Shown piece by piece: positions 17,177 through 26,166 of a stretch of DNA of 64,000 nt (its first letter is position 1; each line of letters opens with the position of its first letter). This stretch comes from Pedococcus cremeus. Lineage in GTDB: Bacteria; Actinomycetota; Actinomycetes; Actinomycetales; Dermatophilaceae. Where the stretch lies: the NCBI RefSeq assembly GCF_900111375.1, contig NZ_FOHB01000011.1, positions 62,001 through 126,000 of the forward strand, given 5' to 3'. The notes below the pieces were generated by a model that saw nothing but the letters and a program-made list of their open reading frames with translations, did no database searches and was not told where the DNA came from. A program made the translations under genes and the position numbers.

Positions 17177-19333
17177 GTGGTGGAACAGCGTCCTGGAGCG
17201 AGTGCGGCCGAGCTGCTGCGCGCACGTGACTGGTCCACGACCTCCCTCGGTGCCAGAGCTGCCTGGCCGGCCGCGGTCGAGCACGTCGTAGCGACCGTCC
17301 TCGAGTCGCCCCTTCCGCTGTGCTACCAGCACGGACCAGCGCTCGAGATGGTCTACAACGACGCGTTCGCCGAGCTCCTCGGCTCCAAGCACCCCGCCGT
17401 CTTCGGACGCCCGACCCGCGAGGCCGTGGCCGAGGTGTGGGACCTGCCCAACGTGGGCGCGGCGTTCCGACGGGTGCTCGAGACGGGGGAGCCGTTCCTC
17501 GAGAACGGTGTGCGGCTGTCGCTGCGGCGCGGGCGGCCTGCGCCGCTGCGGCTCGACGACGGCTACTACACCCGGGCGGCGTCGCCGGTGCGCGACGACA
17601 GCGGCGCGGTGGTGGGCGTGCTGCACATGGTGCTCGAGACCACCGAGGGCGTCGAACGGGTGCAGGAGCTGGCCAGCCTGGCGGGGTCGCTCGCCGTCGC
17701 GGCCACGGTGGACGACGTGTGCAAGGCGGCGCTGCACCACATCGCGCTGACGCTGCCGGCCGTCGAGGTGGTGGTGTGCCTGCCCGACGAGCTGGCACCC
17801 GGGGCGCCCACGGGAGAGCTGCGCGCCACCCGGCACCGAGCCGACGAGCGGGTCTCCCCGCTCGAGGAGCGGCTGCCGTTGATCTGGACGCCGCTGCGCG
17901 GCCCGGAGCGCGAGGTCGTGCAGGAGGCGCTCAGCGAGGGTGGACTCGCCCAGCACGACGACCTGGCCGTGATCCCGCTGCCCACCGACGGGCACACCGG
18001 CGCCGTCGTCCTGCGGCTGGAGCAGCACCCGCTGCCCGCCGACGCGCACACCCTGCTGGCGTCCGCGGCTGCCCTGGTGGGACAGGCGCTCGCCCGGGCG
18101 CACCTGTTCGACCGGGAGCGCAGCACCGCGGAGCTGCTCCAGCGGGCGCTCCTGCCCCAGGGGCTCCCGCAGTCGGGGTCCTTCGCGCTGGCCGGGCGCT
18201 ACGAGCCGGTGGCCACCGGAGCCGTCGCGGGGGGCGACTTCTACGACGCGTTCACGATCTCGGACGGTCGCCTGGTGCTCGTGATCGGTGACGTGATGGG
18301 GCGTGGCGTGGCCGCGGCGACGGTGATGGGCCAGATCCGGGCTGCGACGCGTGGCGCCGCCATCTCCGACCCCGAGCCCGAGTCGGTGCTCTCGGCCCTC
18401 GACGAGCTGGTCCTCGGGCTGGACGACCTGTGGCCCGACGCCGTCCGCACGGGAGGGGCGCAACGGCAGGGGGGCGGTTTCGGCGGAGAGCTGTTCGTCA
18501 CCATGCTCTACGGCCTGCTCGACACGCACACCGGCGAGGTGACTCTCGCCAGCGCCGGTCACTGCCCGCCGGTGCTGATGCCGTCCCGTCGCACCCAGCC
18601 GGGTGACGCGGCCGACGACCACTCCGACGACCCCGACCGCCCCGACCGAGCCCACATCGTCGACCTCGTGAGCGGTCCGCCGCTCGGGCTGGGCGGTGTG
18701 CGACCCGTGCAGACCGTCAAGCTCGACGTGGGGGAGGTGCTGCTGGCGTTCACCGACGGCCTGCTCGAGCGACGGTCGGGAACACTGGCCGAGGGGGAGG
18801 AGCGGCTGCTGGACCTGCTGGACTCGGTGCCGACCGACAGCCCGCGCGGCGTGTGCCAGCGCGTGGTGGAGGGCATGGCCGCGTCCGGTGGCTTCGAGGA
18901 CGACTGCGCGCTCCTGGCCCTCGGCCGCAGCTCCCTGGAGCACCGTCGCGCCAGCCTCGTCGTGCCTCCGCTGCCGGATGCGGTGCGGCCGGCGCGAGAC
19001 TGGGCCCGCGCCCAGATGGCCGCCTGGGGCGTCGACGAGGAGGCCCAGTTCGCCGTCGTGACCGGCCTCTCGGAGCTCGTGACGAACGTCGTGCTGCACG
19101 CGAGCACCGACGCGCACGTCAGCCTCGAGCTCGACGGCCTCCGGCTCACCTGCAGCGTCAGCGACACGGGAAGCCGCGGGCTGCCGACGAGCTCGTCGCA
19201 GGGTGCCACGGCGACCCGGGGCCGGGGGCTGCAGCTGGTGAGCAGCCTCAGCAGTGCCTTCGGCGCGCATCGCAGCACGACGGGGTCGACGGTGTGGTTC
19301 GAGGTCGACGTGGCGCCGCCGGGCGCCGGGTGA
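17177..19333 (+). CDS. PAS-GAF-PP2C (RsbU/SpoIIE-type) phosphatase with C-terminal RsbW-like ATPase domain
   Basis: A 718-residue soluble signalling protein. An N-terminal PAS-like domain (YQHGPALEMVYNDAFAELLG) is followed by a GAF domain (about 155-310) and a PP2C/SpoIIE phosphatase (about 335-580, with GGDFYDAFTISDGRLVLVIGD and LLAFTDGLLERR). The last ~120 residues are a HATPase_c domain with the N-box SELVTNVVLHA. It thus joins an anti-anti-sigma phosphatase to an anti-sigma-kinase-like domain in one chain. GTG 17177 is chosen from GGAGG at 17160-17164; GTG 17165 or 17180 are possible. The last codons lie inside a 26-bp tandem repeat. Confidence 0.88.
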   Translation: MVEQRPGASAAELLRARDWSTTSLGARAAWPAAVEHVVATVLESPLPLCYQHGPALEMVYNDAFAELLGSKHPAVFGRPTREAVAEVWDLPNVGAAFRRVLETGEPFLENGVRLSLRRGRPAPLRLDDGYYTRAASPVRDDSGAVVGVLHMVLETTEGVERVQELASLAGSLAVAATVDDVCKAALHHIALTLPAVEVVVCLPDELAPGAPTGELRATRHRADERVSPLEERLPLIWTPLRGPEREVVQEALSEGGLAQHDDLAVIPLPTDGHTGAVVLRLEQHPLPADAHTLLASAAALVGQALARAHLFDRERSTAELLQRALLPQGLPQSGSFALAGRYEPVATGAVAGGDFYDAFTISDGRLVLVIGDVMGRGVAAATVMGQIRAATRGAAISDPEPESVLSALDELVLGLDDLWPDAVRTGGAQRQGGGFGGELFVTMLYGLLDTHTGEVTLASAGHCPPVLMPSRRTQPGDAADDHSDDPDRPDRAHIVDLVSGPPLGLGGVRPVQTVKLDVGEVLLAFTDGLLERRSGTLAEGEERLLDLLDSVPTDSPRGVCQRVVEGMAASGGFEDDCALLALGRSSLEHRRASLVVPPLPDAVRPARDWARAQMAAWGVDEEAQFAVVTGLSELVTNVVLHASTDAHVSLELDGLRLTCSVSDTGSRGLPTSSSQGATATRGRGLQLVSSLSSAFGAHRSTTGSTVWFEVDVAPPGAG

Positions 19334-19418
19334 GCTCAGGGGCGCCGGGCGCCGGGTGAGCTCAGGGGCGCCGGGCGCCGGGTGAGCTCAGGGGCGCCGG
19401 GCGCCGGGTGAGCTCAGG
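19321..19418 (+). repeat. 26-bp tandem repeat, 3.8 copies, spanning the phosphatase stop codon
   Basis: Units of 26 bp at 19321, 19347, 19373 and a partial one at 19399 are identical. Each contains GGGTGA and the palindromes GAGCTC and GGCGCC. The first TGA (19331-19333) is the gene stop; the later copies place TGA in the other two frames. The array separates two convergent genes. Confidence 0.92.
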
Positions 19419-19436
19419 CGCTTGGCAGCGGGTAGG

Positions 19437-19811
19437 TCAGAAGTCGCTGGCCTCGCGGATGTGGAGCTCGGCGATCGTGGCCTTGGCCGTCTCGAGGTCT
19501 GCGAAGAGCCCGGACGTGCCGTGGTAGGTCGCGGTGAAGCCGACGACGTAGTCGCCGGAGATGCGCCCCACGACCTGCCCCGAGGCGTCGGAGAGGACGT
19601 ACAGCCCGGCGCGCTGGCGGGTGATGAGAAGCCCGTCCGCGTCGGCGCCCTCCAGACCCTCGAGACGCTCCGGCAGCGTCATCCGGCTCGTCGTGGGTAC
19701 GTGCCGCAGCTCGTCGGCTGGTGGCAGCTCCTCGGCGTGGCCGTCGTGGGCGGCATCGCGCGGTGCGCGTCGCGACGTGATCCGTGAAACCCGTTGGCTG
19801 ATCGCCCGCAT
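19437..19811 (-). CDS. Conserved hypothetical protein, 124 residues
   Basis: I do not recognise this family. The chosen ATG (start of [14 protein letters not shown]) has an AGGGGG ribosome site 6 nt upstream on its strand. The N-terminus is basic; the C-terminal 80 residues ([34 protein letters not shown], read as two segments, ending [18 protein letters not shown]) look like a small alpha/beta domain. There is no signal peptide or membrane segment. It converges on the phosphatase and is divergent from the NTF2-like gene across an unusual purine-rich tract. Confidence 0.6.
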   Translation of the reverse strand: MRAISQRVSRITSRRAPRDAAHDGHAEELPPADELRHVPTTSRMTLPERLEGLEGADADGLLITRQRAGLYVLSDASGQVVGRISGDYVVGFTATYHGTSGLFADLETAKATIAELHIREASDF

Positions 19812-19867
19812 CGTGACCCCCTGCTCGACCCCGCCGGCGGTCCCCGCCGCCTGCGTATGCTGCGATT

Positions 19868-19904
19868 CAAGAAAGAGTAAAGGGAAAGTAAAGAAAGCGG
19901 AAGT
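19868..19904. other. A/G-rich homopurine tract between divergent genes
   Basis: About 37 bases on the + strand are almost entirely purine, with several AAAG and GAAAG motifs, in a genome of roughly 70 percent GC. It lies between the divergent starts at 19811 and 20032 and probably contains promoter or bending signals. Confidence 0.5.
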
Positions 19905-20031
19905 CCGCCGTTCGGTGGGTGTGGCGTCGGAGGATGCGCGGGCGCCCTCGTCCGGGCACTCTGGGTGGTGGAGAGCCGGAGTGCGCACAGCCGGTGCCCA
20001 CCACCGCCGGACACGCTCGAGGAGGCCACAG

Positions 20032-20502
20032 GTGAACGCTCGACCCCCCGTGCCGCCGTTCAGCCGCGAGGACGCCCTCACCAAGGTGCGCGCCGCCGAG
20101 GACGCGTGGAACACCCGTGACCCCGAGCGGGTGTCGCTGGCCTACTCACCGGACAGCCGCTGGCGCAACCGCTCGACCTTCCTCCGGGGCCGGGAGGAGA
20201 TCGTCGCCTTCCTGCGACAGAAGTGGGAGCGTGAGCTCGACTACCGGCTCATCAAGGAGATGTGGGCGTGGGGCGAGAGCCGCATCGCGGTGCGGTTCGC
20301 CTACGAGTCCCGCGGCACCGACGGGCTCTGGTACCGCTCCTACGGCAACGAGAACTGGGAGTTCGACCAGCAGGGCCTCATGGTGGCCCGTCACGCCAGC
20401 ATCAACGACCTGGCCATCGAGGAGCAGGACCGCCTGTTCCACTGGCCCGCCCCGGGGCGGCGCCCCGACGACCACCCCGGCCTCAGCGACCTGGGCCTCT
20501 GA
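20032..20502 (+). CDS. DUF1348 / nuclear transport factor 2-like protein
   Basis: The 156-residue protein belongs to the DUF1348 NTF2-like (SnoaL-fold) family. Characteristic stretches are [57 protein letters not shown] and [21 protein letters not shown], covering nearly the whole chain. The fold forms a cone-shaped pocket; no enzyme activity is established for the family. GTG 20032 is chosen from GGAGG at 20021-20025, spacing 6. Confidence 0.9.
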   Translation: MNARPPVPPFSREDALTKVRAAEDAWNTRDPERVSLAYSPDSRWRNRSTFLRGREEIVAFLRQKWERELDYRLIKEMWAWGESRIAVRFAYESRGTDGLWYRSYGNENWEFDQQGLMVARHASINDLAIEEQDRLFHWPAPGRRPDDHPGLSDLGL

Positions 20503-20570
20503 CGGCCTCCGGCCCACGGGCGGCGCGGACCCCGGGCCGGCTCTGCCCCACGGGCAGCGGCCGGTACCGG

Positions 20571-21365
20571 TCAGCTCTCGGCAGCGGTGATCAGCCCGTA
20601 GTGACCGTCGTACCTCAGGTAGAGGACGCGTCCGCGCCCGCTGTCGGGGTCGAGGTAGAACAGGAAGCCCTCGCCGGACAGGTTGAGCCGGGCGATCGCG
20701 TCGGCCTCCGACAGCGACGGTGCCGCGCTGGAGGCGCTCACGAGGGTCTCGTGCTCGGCGTAGGGCACGACGTCGCCCTGGAGGGCGAACCGGCCGTCAC
20801 CATTGCGGTAGACCACGGCGTCCTTGCCGGACCGCAGGTCGGTGAACAGGTAGAAGTCGTGACCGAGCAGGTCCATGTCGAAGGCCGCCTCGTCGGGCGT
20901 CAGCTCCTGGAGGGCGAAGGACTTGCGGCGCACCACCTCGCGCTGCTCGGGTGGCCGAGGGAAGGTGGCGGTCCGTTGGGTCGGCAGGTCGCCGTGACGC
21001 CACTCGTGGGTGCTGGCCTCACCGATCCAGCGGTGCCGGCTCCGCTGGCGGTCGCCGTGCTGCACCAGGTTGCGCTCGAGCTTCTCCTCGAGGAGGTCGA
21101 CGGCGGCGAACATGTCGTCAGCGACCGCGTGGGCGCGCACCGGTGTGCCGTTGACGTCGAAGGAAGCCTCGGCGCGAGCGCTGCGCTCCACCGCAGGGTC
21201 GGGTGACATGGTCAGCACCACCCGGGCCGCCAGGATCGGCTCGTGGGCCAGCCGCACGACGTGCTCGACCTTGCTGCGGGCATGGTCTGCGGCCCCGGCC
21301 GGGACCTCTCCCCGCTGGGTGACCTCGACGGGAGCCGGCGCCGCGGGCGCCCTACGCGACGCCAT
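20571..21365 (-). CDS. hpf: Long ribosome hibernation promoting factor with two C-terminal domains
   Basis: A 264-residue HPF-type protein. Residues about 12-105 form the S30AE ribosome-binding domain (VEVTQRGEVPAGAADHARSK through AADMFAAVDLLEEKLERNLVQH-like helix). A linker follows, then an S30AE C-terminal dimerisation domain, VVRRKSFALQELTPDEAAFD with DLLGHDFYLFTDLRSGKDAV. A second, diverged copy (SLSEADAIARLNLSGEGFLF) ends the protein. Two C-terminal copies are a feature of the mycobacterial hypoxia factor RafH, so this may be a stress-specific paralogue and not the housekeeping HPF. It lies among PP2C stress phosphatases. Confidence 0.88.
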   Translation of the reverse strand: MASRRAPAAPAPVEVTQRGEVPAGAADHARSKVEHVVRLAHEPILAARVVLTMSPDPAVERSARAEASFDVNGTPVRAHAVADDMFAAVDLLEEKLERNLVQHGDRQRSRHRWIGEASTHEWRHGDLPTQRTATFPRPPEQREVVRRKSFALQELTPDEAAFDMDLLGHDFYLFTDLRSGKDAVVYRNGDGRFALQGDVVPYAEHETLVSASSAAPSLSEADAIARLNLSGEGFLFYLDPDSGRGRVLYLRYDGHYGLITAAES

Positions 21366-21579
21366 GACTGCCTCGGCTGAAAAGGACGGCGGTGTGGGAC
21401 ACGGCGCTCACCTCCAGGGAGCTCGATGGTGCTCAGCGTTCGACGGTGTCCAGCGGCTCGGCCCTCGCGGGCCAGCGCTGTCATCCGGCGTCTCCACGCT
21501 AGGCAGGCGGAGCGGTGCGGGCCCGGGCCGATGGTCCCGGCTTGGCCGGAGCCGGAGCCGGAGTCGGAGTCGTGGCGGG

Positions 21580-21585
21580 TAGGGT
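21580..21585 (+). promoter_or_regulatory. -10 box TAGGGT for a leaderless phosphotransferase gene
   Basis: TAGGGT ends 7 nt before the GTG at 21593; no Shine-Dalgarno is seen. Confidence 0.45.
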
Positions 21586-21592
21586 CCGGCAC

Positions 21593-22438
21593 GTGCTGGA
21601 ACCACGAGGGGTCTCGGACGAGCAGGCGACCGTGCTGCGCCAGTGGGCTCCGGACCTGCAGGTCCTGGCGGACTGGAGCTGGGGGCTGACCGACACGGTC
21701 GTGCTCCACGCTCGGACCGGCGCTCGCGAGGTCGTGGTGAAGGCGGCCGGGCCGGGGAACCACCACATCGGCCGGGAGATCGCCGCCCACCGCCAGTGGG
21801 TCGCCGCCCTCTCCGGTCGGGGCCGGGCGCCGCGGCTGCTCTGGACCGACCAGGCGGCCAACCTGCTCGTCACCGAGCACCTCGACGGCGAGCTGGTGCT
21901 CGGGACCCGGGCCGAGGGTGACCCGTCGACCTACGCGCAGGCCGGTGAGCTCCTGGCAGTGCTGCACGCCCAGGCGTCGCACATCGACGAGGACTACGAG
22001 CGCCAGCAGAACGCCAGGACCCTCCAGTGGCTCGACGGTCCGCACCGCATCGACGGCGCGACGGAGGTGGAGCTGCGTGCTCATGTGGCCGACTTCCCTT
22101 GTCAGGCAACGGTTCTCGTGCCGACCCACGGCGACTGGCAGCCCCGCAACTGGCTGCGGCACGGCGACGACGTGCGGGTGATCGACTTCGGCCGGGCTGA
22201 CTGGCGTCCCGCGCACACCTACTTTGCCCGGCTGGCCGCCCAGCAGTTCCGGGGGCGCCCGGACCTCGAGGCGGCGTTCGTCCACGGCTACGGGGAGGAC
22301 CCCCGAGAGCCGGGCGCCTGGCGCCGCAGCCTGCTGCGCGAAGCGGTGGGTACGGCGTGCTGGGCGCACCAGGTCGGCGATGTCGCCTTCGAGGCTAGGG
22401 GACACGAGATGGTGGCAGATGTCCTTCGGCTGACGTGA
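21593..22438 (+). CDS. APH-family phosphotransferase (aminoglycoside phosphotransferase-like)
   Basis: The 281-residue protein has the kinase-like APH fold. An N-lobe lysine is in REVVVKAAGPG, and the catalytic loop is VPTHGDWQPRNWL (HGDxxxxN) with the metal-binding aspartate in VIDFGRADW. Family members phosphorylate small molecules such as aminoglycosides, choline, thiamine or homoserine; the substrate cannot be assigned. The GTG start is chosen because a -10 box ends 7 nt upstream; the preceding in-frame stretch is Gly/Ala/Val low complexity. It runs toward a PP2C phosphatase gene. Confidence 0.82.
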   Translation: MLEPRGVSDEQATVLRQWAPDLQVLADWSWGLTDTVVLHARTGAREVVVKAAGPGNHHIGREIAAHRQWVAALSGRGRAPRLLWTDQAANLLVTEHLDGELVLGTRAEGDPSTYAQAGELLAVLHAQASHIDEDYERQQNARTLQWLDGPHRIDGATEVELRAHVADFPCQATVLVPTHGDWQPRNWLRHGDDVRVIDFGRADWRPAHTYFARLAAQQFRGRPDLEAAFVHGYGEDPREPGAWRRSLLREAVGTACWAHQVGDVAFEARGHEMVADVLRLT

Positions 22439-22541
22439 CTTTGCGCGAGGATGCAGGTGTGACGCCGGTTCCTCGTGCGCGGTCGTTCGGGCACCCCACG
22501 ACGGTCCTCGGCGTGCGCCTCAGCTGGGCCGGTGACGTGCC

Positions 22542-23678
22542 GTGAGCAGCCGGGACCGCGGCCGTTGGCTGGGTGCCGTCCTCGCGGCGGTCTGGCTGGC
22601 GGGCGTGCTCCTGGTCGACGTGGTGACCACCTCGGACTTGCTGGTGCTCGCGGTGCTGTACGCCATCTCGCCGCTCATCGCCTGCTCGGTGCTGCCCACC
22701 GTGCCGACGGCCGGCTACGCCGTCGGCGCCGTCGTACTGGCGGTCGGCTCCAACGTCTGGGGCGGTCAGTGGGGAACCCCCCAGATGTGGGTCCGCGTCA
22801 TCGACGTCGCCCTGGTGAGCGTGGCCGCGGTGGCGGTGGCCGCGGTGCGGGTGCGGCGCGAGAGGCGGCTCGCCCGGGTGGAGCGCATCGCGGAGGTGGC
22901 CCAGCGGACCATCCTGCCGGTGATCCCGCCCCGGGTCGGGTCGGTGACGACCGGAGCACGCTACCTCTCGGCCTCCGAGGACACTCTCGTCGGCGGCGAC
23001 CTGTTCGACTGGTTCCACGCCGACCAGCGGATCTGCTTCCTCGTGGGCGACGTCCGGGGCAAGGGGCTGGGAGCGGTGGAGCAGGCAGCGCGGGTCATCC
23101 GGGCCTTTCGGCAGTCCGCGGCCGCCGGCGGCGACCTCGCCGCCATCGCCGCGCAGATGAGCAGGTACCTCATGCCCTTCTTCGACGAGGAGGAGTTCGC
23201 CACCGCTGCGCTCGTGCAGCTCACCGACCAGGGCCACGTCACCCTCGTCGACTGTGGGCACCCGCCACCGCTGCTCGTGCCGCGCGACGGTGAGCCGACC
23301 TTCATCGAGGCCCCGGTCGGTCTCCCGCTCGGGCTCGGCACCGACTACGAGCCGGCCACGCGACCGTGGTCGCTGGGTGACCGGGTGCTCCTCTACACCG
23401 ACGGGCTGAGCGAGGCCCGTGACGGCGACGACGAGTTCCTGCCGCTGCTGCCGTTGGCGGAGCTGCTGCGCTCGGCCGATATCGAGGACGCCCTCGACGA
23501 GCTGCTGGACGAGGTGCGCCGGCACGTCCCGGCAGCCCGTTTCGCCGACGACCTGGCGGTCCTCCTGCTGGAGAACGCCGGAGCCGAGGAGTGGTCGCCG
23601 GTGGCCGCCGGCGACAGCCTGGCGGCCAGCAGCTCCCCGATGCGCGCCGCCCAGCACGACCTGACCACCGGAAGCTGA
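22542..23678 (+). CDS. Membrane-anchored PP2C (SpoIIE/RsbU-type) phosphatase
   Basis: A 378-residue protein with about four N-terminal membrane helices (residues about 8-105: LGAVLAAVWLAGVLLVDVV, LLVLAVLYAISPLIACSVL, AGYAVGAVVLAVGSNVW and VRVIDVALVSVAAVAVAAV). The cytoplasmic PP2C domain has YLSASEDTLVGGDLFDWFHA, LVGDVRGKGLGAVEQAARV, TLVDCGHPPPLLV and LLYTDGLSEARDGDDEF. This is the usual Streptomyces-type membrane SpoIIE phosphatase that dephosphorylates anti-anti-sigma factors. The 3' end runs into a 14-bp tandem repeat. It converges with another PP2C gene. Confidence 0.88.
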   Translation: MSSRDRGRWLGAVLAAVWLAGVLLVDVVTTSDLLVLAVLYAISPLIACSVLPTVPTAGYAVGAVVLAVGSNVWGGQWGTPQMWVRVIDVALVSVAAVAVAAVRVRRERRLARVERIAEVAQRTILPVIPPRVGSVTTGARYLSASEDTLVGGDLFDWFHADQRICFLVGDVRGKGLGAVEQAARVIRAFRQSAAAGGDLAAIAAQMSRYLMPFFDEEEFATAALVQLTDQGHVTLVDCGHPPPLLVPRDGEPTFIEAPVGLPLGLGTDYEPATRPWSLGDRVLLYTDGLSEARDGDDEFLPLLPLAELLRSADIEDALDELLDEVRRHVPAARFADDLAVLLLENAGAEEWSPVAAGDSLAASSSPMRAAQHDLTTGS

Positions 23679-23715
23679 CACCCGGCCGATGACACCCGGC
23701 TCCTGACACCAAGGA
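23676..23715 (+). repeat. 14-bp tandem copies starting at a stop codon
   Basis: TGACACCCGGCnnn occurs at 23676 and 23690, with a decayed third copy at 23704. The first TGA is the gene stop, and the copies offer TGA in all three frames. Confidence 0.7.
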
Positions 23716-23729
23716 CCGACGGCTGCGCC

Positions 23730-25910
23730 TCAGGCCAGCACCACCACCGGAGCCGAGCCGGGAACCGTGGCCCCGTCGCCGGTCACGCGCACGCACACCG
23801 CGGCGAGGAGGCAGGCGTCGTCGGACCGGGAGGCACCGGTCAGGAGAGCGGCCTCCACGGCCTGGCAGACGGCTTCGGCGCTCGACCCGCGGTGTCCGGA
23901 GAAGGCGCGGGCCAGGGCGTCGAGCCCGTCGTCGATGGGGCGGGTCCGGTCCTCGACGAGCCCGTCGCTGTACAGGAGCACCGCGCACTCCGTGTCGAGG
24001 CGTACCCGGCCGGTGGTGAACGTGGCGTCGGGGTCGACGCCGAGCATCAGGCCGGCGGGTTCGAAGAGGTATGCCGCGCCCTCCTTCGTCGCGACGAGGG
24101 CCGGTGGGTGCCCCGCGTTGGCGAACGACAGCTCGCCGCTGGCGCGGTCGAGCACGGCGTAGAAGACGGTGGCGAGGGCATCGGGATGGAGCTTGGCCAG
24201 GGCCGTGTTGGTGCGCCGGAGGACGGAGGCCGGGTCGGCCTCCTCCACGGCATACGCCCGCAGGGTGTTCCTGATCTGGTTCATCGCCGAGGCCGAGCCG
24301 AGGTCGTGGCCGACGACGTCCCCGATCACCAGCGCGAACAGCGTCCCGCCGAGCGGGAAGGCGTCGTACCAGTCACCCCCGACCCCCACACCTTCCGTGG
24401 CGGGGAGGTAGCGCACGGCCAGGTCGAGCCCGGGCGCGGCCGGCAGGGAGTCGGGAAGCACGGACCGCTGCAGGGTCTCCGCGACACCGTGCTCGCGGGC
24501 GAACGCCCGCGCGTTGGTGAGCCCGACGGCGAGACGGCGCCCGAGCTCCTCCACCACGGGGACGTCGGACTCGGCGAAGGCGACGCGCCCCACGCTGCGG
24601 CCCACGACCAGCACCCCCAGGCGCTGCGTTCCGACGCTCAGCGGAGCGGTGAGCAGGCTGGCGCCCTGCAGGCTCTGTGCCGCTGCCCGTGCGGCTGGGG
24701 TGAGGTGGGGGAGGGTGGCCACCAGGTGCGGTCCGAGGTCGCGGACGAGCCGGCTCTGGCCGTGGTCTCTCGCGACCCGCAGCGACGGCGCGTCGTCCCA
24801 GTCGAGTGCACCGTGGAGGACGTCCAGCAGCACCTGCGCATCGGGTTCGTCGAGCCGTTCGCCGACGGCGAGCTGGAGGGCGCCCTCGCGGTCCGGGGTG
24901 AAGACCACCGCGAAGTCCGCGAGGGTCGGCACCATCAGGCGGGTGGCGTGCTGCAGGAGGTCGTCGCTGTCGCGAGCGGCTGCGACCAGCGCGCCGGCCC
25001 GGAGCAGGAACTGGAGCCGGTCGTCCGCCCGCTCGGCCTCGGAGCGGGCCTCCAGGGCGCTCGCGATGAGGGAGGCTCGCTCCTCCTCGGCCCGCTTGCG
25101 GTCGCTGAGGTCGACCACGAAGGTGACCCAGGCCAGCGGCTCGAGGCCGGTGACGGCGGCACCGATCAGCACGGGCACCCGACGGCCCTGCGCGTCGAGC
25201 AACTCCTTCTCGAACGGCCGGCAGGACCCGTTGGCCCGCATCTGCGCGATGGCCGCGTCATCCATCGGGGCCCACTCCGGCGGGGTCATGGTGCGCCAGT
25301 CGACCCGGCCCGCGGTCAGGTCCGACCGGTCGTATCCGACCATGCTGAGGAACGCCTCGTTGGCCTCGATGATCCGCCGTTCGTCGGCGAACACGAACCC
25401 CAGGACGTTGGTGTCGCGCAGGCGGCGGAGGAAGCGGTCCCACTCGCGCAACGCCCCTGCGGCGCGGCGCTGCTCGGTCATGTCGGTGAACATCGTGTAG
25501 ACGCGCTGCGGCACACCGCGCTCGTCGAACGCGTCGGGGACGGCGGTGACCAGCAGCCAGCGGCGCTCACCGGTCCGACCGTGGGCCACACCCATGACGA
25601 CGTCGGGCACCACCTCGCCGGTGCGCAGCGCCTCCATCGCGGGGTGCTCGGAGCCGGGGAAGGGCGAGCCATCCTGGTGCGTGGCGGCCCACGAGGGGTC
25701 GTCGGAGCGCAGACCGACCAGTGCCTCCGAGGGCGCACCCAGGATCTCGGCGGCAGCTGGATTGACCGCGATGATCGTGCCCGTGGTGTCCTGGTAGACC
25801 ACCCCGTGGAGCATCGTCTCGAAGAGCCTGCGGTATCGCTCTTCGGCTGCCTCTGCACGTCTGGCGTCGCCATGCAGGGCTTCCGGCCCGGGGACGGCTG
25901 GAGTCGGCAC
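23730..25910 (-). CDS. PAS-PAS-GAF-PP2C (SpoIIE/RsbU-type) phosphatase
   Basis: A 726-residue cytosolic sensor phosphatase. A first PAS domain (RRLFETMLHGVVYQDTTGT with AVNPAAAEILGAPSEALVG) and a PAC-like segment are followed by a second PAS (VLGFVFADERRIIEANEAFL, SMVGYDRSDLTAGRVDW). A GAF domain (about 320-475) and a PP2C domain come next (RYLPATEGVGVGGDWYDAF, LVIGDVVGHDLGSASAMNQI, CAVLLYSDGLVEDR). It should dephosphorylate an anti-anti-sigma factor in response to PAS/GAF signals. GTG 25910 is chosen from a GGGAGGG ribosome site; the upstream in-frame stretch is Arg-rich and unlike the family. Confidence 0.9.
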   Translation of the reverse strand: MPTPAVPGPEALHGDARRAEAAEERYRRLFETMLHGVVYQDTTGTIIAVNPAAAEILGAPSEALVGLRSDDPSWAATHQDGSPFPGSEHPAMEALRTGEVVPDVVMGVAHGRTGERRWLLVTAVPDAFDERGVPQRVYTMFTDMTEQRRAAGALREWDRFLRRLRDTNVLGFVFADERRIIEANEAFLSMVGYDRSDLTAGRVDWRTMTPPEWAPMDDAAIAQMRANGSCRPFEKELLDAQGRRVPVLIGAAVTGLEPLAWVTFVVDLSDRKRAEEERASLIASALEARSEAERADDRLQFLLRAGALVAAARDSDDLLQHATRLMVPTLADFAVVFTPDREGALQLAVGERLDEPDAQVLLDVLHGALDWDDAPSLRVARDHGQSRLVRDLGPHLVATLPHLTPAARAAAQSLQGASLLTAPLSVGTQRLGVLVVGRSVGRVAFAESDVPVVEELGRRLAVGLTNARAFAREHGVAETLQRSVLPDSLPAAPGLDLAVRYLPATEGVGVGGDWYDAFPLGGTLFALVIGDVVGHDLGSASAMNQIRNTLRAYAVEEADPASVLRRTNTALAKLHPDALATVFYAVLDRASGELSFANAGHPPALVATKEGAAYLFEPAGLMLGVDPDATFTTGRVRLDTECAVLLYSDGLVEDRTRPIDDGLDALARAFSGHRGSSAEAVCQAVEAALLTGASRSDDACLLAAVCVRVTGDGATVPGSAPVVVLA

Positions 25911-26166
25911 CGTCTGCCCTCCCGTCCAGCGGCGGTCCGTTGCCCGACCGTAACACCGGGCCCGAAGCCGGGCCGCGCGATTGGGAATTCGTGAGCCATC
26001 TGACCGAAATGTGAGGTTCCTCGCTGGCCAGCGCGTGGTGCTGCGCTCGACGGCGGTGGAGGTGCGGACCGGCGGGAGACGCGTGAGCATGGCGGTGGCA
26101 CCGCTTGTCGGTCGACGCGCGGTGCGCACCACGACAGAACCTCAGCACCGAACGAGGAGGACCGCC

